From: Circinella umbellata
Taxonomy: Eukaryota > Mucoromycota > Mucoromycetes > Mucorales > Lichtheimiaceae
DNA: 64,000 bases
Direction: 5' to 3'
NCBI GenBank assembly: GCA_025093555.1
Contig: JAIWNF010000008.1
Span: 310,001 to 374,000 of the forward strand
Of this stretch, positions 1 through 9,554 are shown piece by piece (the stretch's first letter is position 1; the number at the start of each line of letters is the position of its first letter). A model generated the notes under the pieces. That model was not told the origin of the DNA. It worked only from the letters and a program-made list of their open reading frames with translations, and ran no database searches. Both the position numbers and the translations under genes were made by a program.

Positions 1-1972
1 TCTTTGGTAATAAGTTCGGACCCAAGAAGTATCTCCCATAACCTTTCCCTTTTGGACTTAGTAAGCGTGTGGTTTCAATTGTGCAGATCCTACAACCAAA
101 ATTACTCGAGTGTCCCGAATGGTTGCAAAGATCAGTAACACCAACAATATTGCCTGAAGCAATAAGAAGATGTGCTTTTACTGTTAATTCTACATCATCT
201 GAACCAATGATATGCATTCCAGAAGATTTTAACTGTTTCAATTCCTTGATAAGAGGTGAAAGAAGATGATGAAGTGCTGCCTTCTTTGGATTGCATGGAA
301 GGATAGCCACTTGGATCATATTGCTTTCTAAATATCTATAATAATTAGTAATAAAAATAGAATCATTGATATTATGAACCAAACAATGTTGAGTAATGTG
401 TTATTTTTTGATCTCAAAAACCTATAAGTTACCTGATTTCTCTTGGTAGGTTCAAGATGATAAGATGTACAATAGTCAATGATATTTTGGTTCTTTTAAA
501 AGGTCTGAAGGCATCTACGAAAAGAGATAAACTTATATCTAAGGGCGAATCAAAAAGTTTTTCTTGATACTTGTTAAAGGATACACCATCAAAAATATCA
601 GTTTTAATGGATGAAAAAAATGGGCCTTCTTCAGTTGAAGTGCTTTTGTTGGTATCACTTGAACGATCATCATCATTGCTTGAGCTGTGTTCTTTATCCA
701 TGTCATTATTGTCGGCTGTCGTAGATGAATTATCAATAGGAGTGGATGAGCTATCAATATCCATATTGTTGGTATATTCCAGCACATCCTCAGTAGGTGT
801 TATATCATCATTCCTACTACTGTCACTGGTTGTATTGCTAACATTACTACCATCGTCTGACATTTCTGCACAATAACGTAACGTTTCACGGCTTTTTGAT
901 CGCCCAAGTAAAGATGCAAGCTGTCCAGCTAATGGGAAATAGCGCATGGAAGCCGTAGGCTTTGTATTGCTACTGTCTCTGTATCTTGGTTCATCACAAC
1001 CGGCACAAGATATATCACCTTCAGAAAAAATTTTGTAGCATTTTGAACATATGTGAAGATCTACTGCTTGCACAGGCATAAGGCTAAGTAACAGTTTTTC
1101 TGATAATTCAGGTGACAATAGTGGACAAGGTTCTACAACGTTCGAATAAGATTAATATCGTGTTTCACAAAAAAATACCAAAAAGGGAAAAAACGTACCG
1201 AACTCCTCATCCGTTATCCAGTCATTAAAAAAAGATAAGAATGCACGAAAAGTTTCTCTTGGGACACCTTTTGATAGCGCAAGTGACAATAAATCGAGGC
1301 TTTTTTCCTGGACTTTAGTCAATTTCTTGGGAGGAGGAATAATGAATTTTGGTGGTGTACTAGTATCACTATTCATATTACTATTGTTATTTTGACTATC
1401 TATGGCGGTGTTGTATTGTTGTTGATTCTCAGTACTTGTGATCGCCGCTTCATCATTAAATAGATTATCACCAAAGTCTGAATCATCAGTCTCTTCATCA
1501 CCAGAAGAAGTGGTTTGTATATAATCGTCTTGCTCATCTGTGAAATAATAATAATCCATATAGTGGTCCGGTGAATAACTTCTAAGGCTAGCAGCTATAG
1601 TCGCCGATTCCATGTAATTAACAGTTTGATCATCATGAGCTGGTTGGTCAGTTTCACCACTACTGGGATTTGTTTCATCAACATCAGACAACTGCTGCAT
1701 TCCTTCATCAACATGAACACTTTCGTGAGATGGATTTTGATCTGAAGATAAAGTGGGGCTATTGATATATAATAATATTTATTAATATGCTTTTTACAGT
1801 CCAATGACAGCATTAAAAATAAAAGTAGTATATACTTTAAATCGTTGTTATCTTCTTTCTCACGTTGCTGATTTTCACGTCGTCATTGTCTCCATTTTTC
1901 AAAGCATCGATCAACATGAGCCTCATATCTTGAAAACCGAATATCACAATCACAGAAATCACAGTGCTTCAT
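1..1972 (-). pseudogene. Plavaka/Tnp2 (CACTA-type) transposase, N-terminal part, broken and cut by window edge
   Basis: DDE transposase of the Plavaka/Tnp2 group, a DNA transposon protein. The start at 1972 gives a short zinc-finger-like N-terminus (CDFCDCD, then HVDRC). Four exons fit: about 1972-1837, about 1758-1199, 1132-433 and 335 to the window edge. The introns are GT-AG and keep one frame across the joins. Exon 3 carries the C-x2-C pairs (ICSKCYK, CAGCDEP), the DIFDG box, DAFRPFKR and HLIILNLP. The last exon reads HLLIASGNIVGVTDL and GHSSNFGCRIC, the typical Tnp2 core. An in-frame TGA at 1883-1885 breaks the first exon, so this copy is probably dead unless translation starts downstream. 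Family assignment is from motif recognition; the rest of the protein lies beyond position 1. Confidence 0.8.
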
Positions 1973-2287
1973 TGTTTTTAATTAATGTTGATTATATAAA
2001 AGAGGTTGTTGCTTATATTTTAATAATAATAAAAAGAGAAATTCGAATAGGTTAAAAAAGTGGAGTAAATAAAGTTTGGGTAAAAGAATAATAAAAAAGT
2101 GAAATTGACAGCATAGCATGAAATCGCCTTTAGTCTGTCTGTTACATTTTTTGGTTAAATACATTTCCGACGCTGCCTCCTAATAAAATTCCACAAAATA
2201 CTTAGAGTATCGAACGTCTCGCATATGCGCAGCAGACGAATTTTTAGAATCGCGTCTTAACGTCTCTTATTTTATTCTTTCAAAAGA
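1973..2287. other. Intergenic, divergent 5' regions
   Basis: A short AT-rich gap between two divergently oriented element genes. No ORF, promoter box or terminal repeat could be identified in it with any confidence. Confidence 0.4.
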
Positions 2288-3789
2288 ATGTCAGAAAATA
2301 CATTGCAACGTTTGGCGGATTCTTTGTTTGCTAAATTACAGCGACAAATGAACACGGGTGCAGCAATAACAACAACAACAGTGTCAAACAATCAAGCGAA
2401 CACCGAACGATTATCGCAGCCAGTACTAACAGAACGACGAAAAAAAAAACTATTCAAAGACCTCATCAGAAACGTCCAGGTCAAAAAACATATTCCTTAC
2501 TATAAACAAGGCTGCCATTATTCAGATCATCAATCACAACAATTCCCTAGATGAGGATAAGTGTGAAGCTAAATATAATAACATCGAGGGACTCGCGAAC
2601 AGAATAATTTCTACCCTTGCCAAATTGTACAGCCAAGATGAATCTACAAAAGTATATCCTGATTATTGGGCCAATCTTCATGACAACAAAAAACAGAACG
2701 CTATTGATGATCTAAATGCAATTGTTCGTCAAAAATACAATATTCCATTTGATGAATGTGAAGTAGATTGGTGCTCGAATCATATGCTCATGGAGTGATG
2801 GAATAATCGTTACAAACACTGGATAAAATCACACACTGTGTCTACTCAAGAGTAAGCTTAATGACATTATGATCATTATCGTGTAATAGATTATTACATT
2901 TGAATTAACAAAGAAAATACTATTTTGCTTTATATATATATATATATTGATAGTGACCCTGAATCTCTTCCCACGTCATCCACTGATAATCCAATTAAGT
3001 AATTATATGGGTTCAATAATGCAGAAAGTGTGTGTGTGTGGTAATAAATTACTGTATGTGGACTATATTATCAACTAACAAAAATATAATTAATAGTAAA
3101 TCTGTATCTAACCTTGCTTCATCCGCTAGTAATACAATTAAGTATATGGGTTCAGTAACAAAATATATTTGAGCGTGGTAATACATTATTTTATTTGGAT
3201 TATTAACCAGCAACCCTTTTCTTGGAAAAATATAAACTGATAGTGAGTCTGATGAGCCTAATCCTGCTTTTTTCTTTCCCCGTGAAACCATGTAAGTATA
3301 TGTTTTCAATAATTGTATAAGCGTGATTGTGGTGGTAGATGATAATGTTTGTATAATAAACAATATTTCACTAAAAATATAGTGCAGCTGTACCTGAGAT
3401 AGTGCCTACTTCATCTTTATCTGATCGAACCAAGTAAGTTTAGTAATGACATAATTGTTATTTACTGCAACAGTACTAACTAATCTTTATGCTAAAAATA
3501 TATTTATAGTTTATCTGTTACCTTGCCTAATAATCCAGCTATAACGTAAGTTTGTAACATTATATTTATTACATATTTATGCGAAACAACAAGTTATAAT
3601 AAAAACAAATTGTTAACCTATTAATTAAATTGAACAAGTCAACCAACAAACATTGGTACTGCTTCAGGATCCAGCAATGGTGGCCGTGGTCGCGGCCGTG
3701 GTCGAGGAAGAAAAAGGGCAACAAGATTAGTTGAATCAATTACAGCTCATCAAGACACCATTAACCCACAACAAAAACGTCCAAAATGA
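2288..3789 (+). pseudogene. Uncharacterised element-associated protein with micro-exon array and Arg/Gly tail
   Basis: Not a family I can name. Exon 1 (2288-2851) encodes a Gln/Thr-rich N-terminus and a core (YPDYWANLHDNKKQNAI, VDWCSNH) that aligns with the gene at 5887-6780. It is followed by five tiny exons: 2954-2998, 3097-3141, 3244-3291, 3383-3433 and 3510-3545 (45, 45, 48, 51 and 36 bases). Every one is a multiple of three, flanked by GT-AG and begins and ends in phase 2. The last exon (3639-3789) ends in an Arg/Gly-rich basic tail (NGGRGRGRGRGRKRATR), suggesting nucleic-acid binding. Two lesions: a frame change that a single indel in the ten-A run at 2440-2449 would repair, and an in-frame TGA at 2796-2798. 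Splicing is inferred from frame consistency only. Confidence 0.6.
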
Positions 3790-3924
3790 GCAAAGCGAAC
3801 AAAGAATTAATACTATAGTAGCTTAATAACTATAATTGATAGCGTATAACAAAAAATAAAAATATACATTGACTGTTATATATTGTTATAATTGGTTATT
3901 TTATGTGAATTACTATGTTTAAAG

Positions 3925-4043
3925 TTTGGTGAATTCGGGTTATTTTATGTTATTGTTACTTTTTGTTAATCTAGGTGAAATCGCCAAATTAACAAGAACA
4001 AAAAGTAACAAAGATTCACAATATATAACATAAAGTCACCAAA
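3925..4043. repeat. Short foldback (inverted repeat) element
   Basis: A 119-base segment whose ends are TTTGGTGA and TCACCAAA. Inside, TTATGTTAT pairs with ATAACATAA and TTGTTACTTTTTGTT pairs with AACAAAAAGTAACAA, so most of it can fold into one hairpin with a loop around TCTAGGTGAAATCGCC. It lies 135 bases past the stop of the micro-exon gene. It could be a tiny MITE or a 3'-end structure of that gene; no clear target duplication is visible. Confidence 0.55.
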
Positions 4044-4584
4044 TATTTTACCGTGGTGTAGTGTTTGATAATATTAATAATGTTAGTCGTTATACGTACT
4101 GAATAATATGGTGGTGACTGATTCTTTATTTTTACTGTATACTTCTTGTAATGCTCAATAACTTCTGCTTGGTATTTTTATATGATATTGTTTTTTGTCA
4201 TCAAACTAGCAATTAAAAGTGAAAAGGGAAAATGTAATCAAGATATAAAAAAGATAAACGTTTCGAAATTTGTTTTCTTTATTTATGTTCAGAAGAGCAT
4301 ATATATAAGATTGCCTCTTTACACTTTATTAAACTAAATACTGTATTTTTATATTTTATACTACTGTAAGTAGGTGCTACATACCAAAAAAGCCAGTATA
4401 ATACGCATATAGTACATAAATCAAATCAAAATGGTTTCACTATGTAAAAAGATTCTATATTGCACATTAAGAAAGAGTGTAATTGTACATAATACCGATA
4501 TAGAAAATTATTATCTTACCTACAAAGGCCAACAATAAGAAGTGAAAGTTCGCATTATATTCCTAGGCGCCGGCATAGTGAGCA
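4044..4584. other. AT-rich intergenic, nothing recognised
   Basis: Stop codons are dense in all frames and no repeat was found. The block AGGCGCCGGC near 4565-4574 stands out as GC-rich against its surroundings, but I cannot assign it a role. Confidence 0.35.
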
Positions 4585-4800
4585 CTATTCCATTCCATTG
4601 ATTACACCATGAATAATGAGTAAAACATTCACAGTCAGTTCAAAAGCAGGGAATCCATTAAGCGTACTGTATGGATTTTGTAGCTCATATGGTCTGACTT
4701 TGACGTTTTGAAGTTCATGTACGTAAGTAATCCTCATTTGTTTATGTAAGAACCACACACACACCCGTGGTCGTTTTAACGTGATGTGTAGAATAAGAAT
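4585..4800 (-). pseudogene. Possible coding relic, unknown protein
   Basis: An open minus-strand stretch of about 70 codons ending at TAG (4585-4587). It includes VRPYELQNPYSTLNGFPAFE, which has composition unlike random AT-rich translation. There is no convincing start or splice context and I do not recognise the family. It could be an exon of a decayed mobile-element gene, given the neighbourhood, or chance. Confidence 0.2.
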
Positions 4801-5880
4801 ATAATTTGATTCGGGAAGATAATAATATTTGTTTTAAGAAAATATATATACATGAGTATAATAATGGACACGTAATAGATCTTTGATATAATATATAAAG
4901 TGAAACTAATAATAATAAATATGAGGTGATGATATAATGATTTTTGTGATTTCTTATGAGCTATATACATATTATTAACAGCACATATAAGAGTTTTGAT
5001 GCCACTTCCTTGGTGGGTTTTCTCTTGGTTGATATTATCCTCCTTCCGCGCTGCGTCTACTTGATCCCCTATCAAGTTTCTCTCTATTCTACGTTACTTC
5101 TCCTATGAGTGCCACAAAGGCGTTAATTCGATAAATACTACCAGCAAATATCTACGTAGCTTAATGTCGTTCATTATTTCATTCATCTTGTATTGTATAC
5201 TTTTTCTTGTAATCTCAATCAAAGTACCGCATATAGCCAGCCAATTTGCTTATAAGAGACAGACCACTCCGTGCTATAAAAATAAAGAATGTTTGAACTA
5301 TATACATATTACACTGCGGGAAATAATTGGGATAAAATGGGTTAAAAAAAAGTGAATTTTTTTAACCTGTCATGGTGGGGTAATCGCAACATTTTAACCA
5401 AATTTCTTTTACCCTGTTTTACACCTTTTGTAACTGATTTCTAACCTACATTTTTACCAGTATTTCATTTATTTCCTCGTTATTTCCTCACTTTTTTCAC
5501 CAAATTTACTCCATTTTCCACTCTGATTTTATTATATATATACGCATACGTACTGCCCTCTATTTATCATAATAATATATAAAACAATTTTATTATGAAA
5601 CCTTTTGTTTAGAATTGATAAAAGTAAACTAATTTTAAATTGTAAAGTATAGGTAATTGATACAATATGGGTGAAGCAATATCAATTTTTAAATTTAGAA
5701 AGATAATAACAATATCGTTTGTAAAATGTGCAAAACTATTAAGAAGAGTGATAATGTAATGTGCTTTGTTCATGATAAGGTGCTTAATATAGTTTGAATT
5801 CCTATTGATAATTATCACATTAGTGTTTTTTTTATATCAATAACATCTACTCCTTTATTTATCGTTACGATCGCTTAATA
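4801..5880. other. AT-rich stretch without a supported gene
   Basis: Only short, low-complexity or hydrophobic ORFs occur here. A GC-richer segment around 5000-5110 and the sequence ACTGCGGGAAATAATTGGG near 5311 may be edges of further repeats, but no partner copies were found in the window. Confidence 0.3.
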
Positions 5881-5886
5881 GTTTAC

Positions 5887-6780
5887 CTGTTTTAAGCTTC
5901 TGTATTCTTTGACTGTTTTTTTTTCTTGTTCTTTTTGTTCTTTTTGTTCTTTCTTTGTTCTAGTAAAATGAAAGATCTTATCATTGAGTATAAAAAGCAC
6001 ATAAAATAACTCACTATTTTTTTTATACTGCACCTTCGAACCATCAATGTTATTACTATTTTCCGTATTGCTTTGAAAATATAACCATTAGATTAAAAAA
6101 CATATAATTTAAATTCGATAAAAAAGTTCAATGTACCTGTTTGTCAGTTTTTGCTTGATCTTCTTGTTTCGATACTTGGCCTTGTTATGCCAACAATTAT
6201 AAACTAAGTGATGAATAAACCAATTCCCTTGACATCTGTGACATGGCAATCCTCTCTTTTGCACTTCTTCAGTCACCGAATTTAGCATAAGTTTTTTATT
6301 ATCGGAAGAAAGCCTTTTCCACGTAGGTAATTTTTTGTTTTTATCGCCGTGTACAATAGTTTCTTCAACATCATTACATGTCCATCGAACAATTTTGAGA
6401 ATATCTTGTTTCAATTTACGTTCTTTTTTTTCATCGTAAAGCTCACTGTAGTCATGGATAAAATTAATCACGCTTTCATGATTCAAAACATCATCTTTAC
6501 CATCCTCGTTTTGCGGATGCATGATCCAGTCGATAGTATTTCCTTCATCCAATCTTTCTATATCTTGAACTGCGGGTATGTCTTTCAATTGATTCAAGTT
6601 TTTAATTTCCATATCCAATAGTTCAATTTTTTCTTCAATATTATAAAGACATTCATGTAGGTTTTGCGACTCTTTTGTTAGTTTTGTTGACAGCATTTCA
6701 ATTGATGAAAGTATTGCTTCGTGGTTAGCATTCATGACAGCTAAAGTGGTCGAGATTCCTGAAGAACCTTTGGGTGGCAT
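5887..6780 (-). CDS. Uncharacterised coiled-coil/basic-tail protein, second member of the 2288-3789 family
   Basis: Starts at ATG 6780 (MPPKGSSG). Residues 20-65 form a likely coiled coil (SSIEMLSTKLTKESQNLHE onward). The C-terminal core, WKRLSSDNKKLMLNSV, LPCHRCQGNWFIHHL and NCWHNKAKYRNKKIK, lines up with the core at 2660-2830: W-x-x-L, DNKK, a Cys before the second W, then H-x8-W. Exon 1 ends at 6137 (donor GTACATTG). A 22-base exon near 6034-6055 and an exon at 5887-5961 encoding a Lys/Arg-rich tail (KERTKRTKRTRKK) are plausible continuations, parallel to the micro-exons and basic tail of the other copy. Exon 1 has no lesion. Function unknown; a DNA-binding accessory protein of a transposon is a guess. 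The 3' exons are uncertain. Confidence 0.5.
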
Positions 6781-6927
6781 CTATTATATATATACATATA
6801 TAAAGCAATCATAAAAATCAGTGTAACAATATCAAAAAAAATACTTGGAAAAAAAAGAGGTGTCAATACTCTTTAAATCTTTTTCCAAATCAAAGATCAA
6901 TTAATAAAAATAAAAAGTTGTGATCCA

Positions 6928-8270
6928 GATCAGCTGCTTGAAATAGTGGAACCTTACCAAGATTACGAAAAACATCCTCGTTTAGAAAAGGTTCCAGAAA
7001 GGTAGTATCTAAATCAGACCAGACAGTTCGCTTTTGTTTATTTTAGAGCTACAATAAATTTGTAATAACTCGATGTATGCTTTGTATTAGAAACGTGGGT
7101 TAAAAAAAGCTACGCCAATCGCAAAATTAAAATCATTCACTACACCATACCATTTCATTATCGATGAACTACATATGTTGGGACATAACATTGCTCATCA
7201 GGTTTGGGAAATGCTCGCAGGCAAATATGGAAAAAATGATATATTGGCTTTAAAGAACAAGTATAGAAAGCAACTCGGTCTGGCATTAGTGGAGGCAAAT
7301 CGAGATGTACCAGGGACATTTGATGGATCATTTATTAGTTAGTATCAATTCATGATCTTATGTATTTCATTGATCCTGACTCATGGGGTATGTTATATAC
7401 TGTATAGACCTGGAAAAGCAAACAAAATATGCTCGAGCAGTGGATTGGATTATGTTTATGAGATATGTGGTTCCAACATTAGTAATTGAATTGCTTGACA
7501 AACAGCAACAACAAGCAAAAGAAGAAAAGAAGAAAAATCCACAGCATTTACAAGAGGCAAAAAAAGGACTAGTAGCTTTGTCGAAGGCTTATGATTTGAT
7601 ATTACAATATGAAATTACAGTAGATGATATTGCAGATATTAAAAGGCACATGTTCTGGTATAGTTAGGAGAAAGTTTTATATGGTTACTAATTAATCGGC
7701 TTAATTTATAGTTCTATAGAAATATGGCATAAGTTTCTTGCATCACATCTACCTGTGAATGCCTTCACCATCAATCAACACTATTTGACACATGTACCTG
7801 CATTAATCGAACTCTATGGACCTCTGAGGTTATTTAGCGCACGCCCAAATGAAAGGCTGAATGGATTATTGAAAGCACGTATACGATCCACATCAAAACC
7901 TGCAGCTAGCGCATGTAATGCTATGATTGATATGACACTTACATCCCAATTTTATCGGCAACAATATGTATCGATGGAAAATCAGCAAAGTGATGATTCA
8001 ATACCAGCATCAACTACAGAACCTGAATCAATTATGATACAAACGGATGATGAAAATGAAAATATGTTTCTTTCAAATAACTACCGTACTTCTATTGGGA
8101 GACTTGATGTTGGCGATTATATAGGACTAAAGGAGCAGATTATTGCATTTTATGCACGACATGATGTTAATTGTACCGAACTTGAGGATGAGATACAGGT
8201 TGGATCAGAATTGACAGTACGAGGTCATATTTTTTCAACCAAAACACGTCAAGGATCAAAGGATAATTAC
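6928..8270 (+). pseudogene. Plavaka/Tnp2 transposase, C-terminal half (fragment)
   Basis: Second Tnp2-type copy, on the opposite strand to the one at 1-1972, so not the missing half of that gene. Exonic pieces run about 6928-7009, 7092-7339, 7408-7650 and 7712-8270. They encode TTPYHFIIDELHMLGHNIAH, then TKYARAVDWIMFMRYVVP, then FTINQHYLTHVPALIELYGP followed by LFSARPNERLNGLLK. These are the distal blocks of Tnp2 transposases (the HYLTH...YGP...ER-NG segment). Most pieces join in frame by GT-AG introns. The first junction is one base out, and the N-terminal two thirds are missing. The 3' end runs directly into a Tc1/mariner relic on the other strand near 8265-8275. Confidence 0.7.
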
Positions 8271-9107
8271 AGATATTGCTCCCAAGATAGTATGTGATAT
8301 AGCACGAGTTGTTGGTGTTTCAACAATTGCTGGCATGCCACTAATTGAGCAAGCATAGGGTTGCCTCATATTGATATTGAAGCCAGTTTCGTCAACAAAC
8401 ATGCAATTTTGTAGGTAATTCATATCTGTATTAATATATTTCTTCACCCAATCATATTGTTTTTCAAGATTATGAGAACTGTTTCTCGATAAAGGATGCA
8501 AGGTTACCCTCTTTACAGTCAGATTACACTCATGAAGAATAAAATTTCCAATAGAGGTTGTCTTCAAATTGAAATTTTGGAATGGTTCTGTTAAACTATC
8601 TACTGCATTTTGTCTTGTTGCTTAGGGGTACTCGTCAAAAGATTCAATAAGATACTGTTTATGCTCTTCCTGAAGCTGCTGTTGTTTTCAGTTAACCTTA
8701 TTTGTCTGTTTTTCATAAATATTCCAATTAGGTTCTTCTTTGAGACGTTTTGCCCACATTTGTCCCGTACGAACTTCCACCTGTACTTTACGAGCAGCAG
8801 GAGCAGCTTTTCAAAGTTTAACTCTATTGAAATACCAAAAAACAGCTTTATACTTGTCAGTATAAACATTGTATTTTCTACCTTTCGCTGTTTCTGTTAC
8901 TAATTCTTTGGATGCTTCTTCCATTCTTGTATTAAGCTTTTCTGTAGGTTTAGTAGGAAAGCAATCCCAAAAAGAACGATATTGAGTTAAGGTCATCAAA
9001 GTTCTAAGGTTATAAGGGTCGATGTCCTCCTCAATGTCCATTGCTTCATTTCCTTCCTCATCAACAATCTTTCCTTGACCATCTTCATAAAAAAAATCGC
9101 TGCTCAT
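8271..9107 (-). pseudogene. Tc1/mariner-type transposase relic
   Basis: One reading frame on the minus strand from ATG 9107, interrupted by TGA (8811-8813), TGA (8688-8690) and TAA (8622-8624). The acidic N-terminus (MSSDFFYEDGQGK) leads to a basic segment, then a DDE_3-like region with the first catalytic aspartate in QNCMFVDETGFNI and the following TRAISHTILGAIS. The second Asp and final Asp/Glu are lost where the frame abuts the Plavaka fragment. All three stops lie at otherwise in-frame positions, so this is one decayed gene and not several. Superfamily call rests on the VDETGFN motif and its spacing to the downstream block. Confidence 0.65.
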
Positions 9108-9139
9108 TTGTGTACTTCATTGATAGTAAAGATAAAAGA

Positions 9140-9285
9140 TGCAAAAGTTAAAAACAAAAATTGAACTAATGCAAATGCGAACTTTGGGAATAGTAAAAAC
9201 GAAAATTGAGCTAGTGCAAAACGAACTTTGGAAATTGCAAAAGTGAAAATTAGACTAGTAGAAAAGCGAAGATTGGGCAGAGAAC
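9140..9285. repeat. Degenerate tandem repeat upstream of the Tc1-type relic
   Basis: Three imperfect units of about 45-50 bases share the order AAAAAC(A/G)AAAATTGA, CTA(A/G)TGCAAA and GCGAACTTTGG. They lie directly upstream of the transposase start. Subterminal repeats of this kind often bind the transposase, which is the inference here; no terminal inverted repeat was located. Confidence 0.4.
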
Positions 9286-9334
9286 AAAACGAATTTCATT
9301 TGTAAGTTTACGAAATTTGGGAGTGGAGCCACTA

Positions 9335-9554
9335 TATAAATATAAAATTACTATTTATAGAATTGTGGAGTTTAAAATTAATAAAAAATTATAAATGTTA
9401 TATAGAAATATAAATATATATTAAGTAAATTATAAAATTTAAATAAAAAATGATTATATGATTATAATTTTTTGTGAAAATATAATAAAAAAGTGGTTTT
9501 AAATAAATAAAAATGTAAAATAATTTAAATTCTGAATAATTATATACGTTTCTC
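9335..9554. repeat. Direct repeat, left copy (flanks chromodomain transposon)
   Basis: Begins TATAAATATAAAATTAC and ends at TATACGTTTCTC. A near-identical copy lies at 11628-11814, lacking about 32 bases in the middle. The right-hand dozen bases coincide with the terminal repeat of the transposon at 9543. The repeat lacks TG...CA ends, so I do not call it an LTR. Confidence 0.7.

Noticed and set aside
571..876. Plus-strand ORF of 101 codons
   Set aside because: Antisense shadow of the Ser/Asp-rich exon of the Tnp2 transposase; composition mirrors that repeat-like coding strand.
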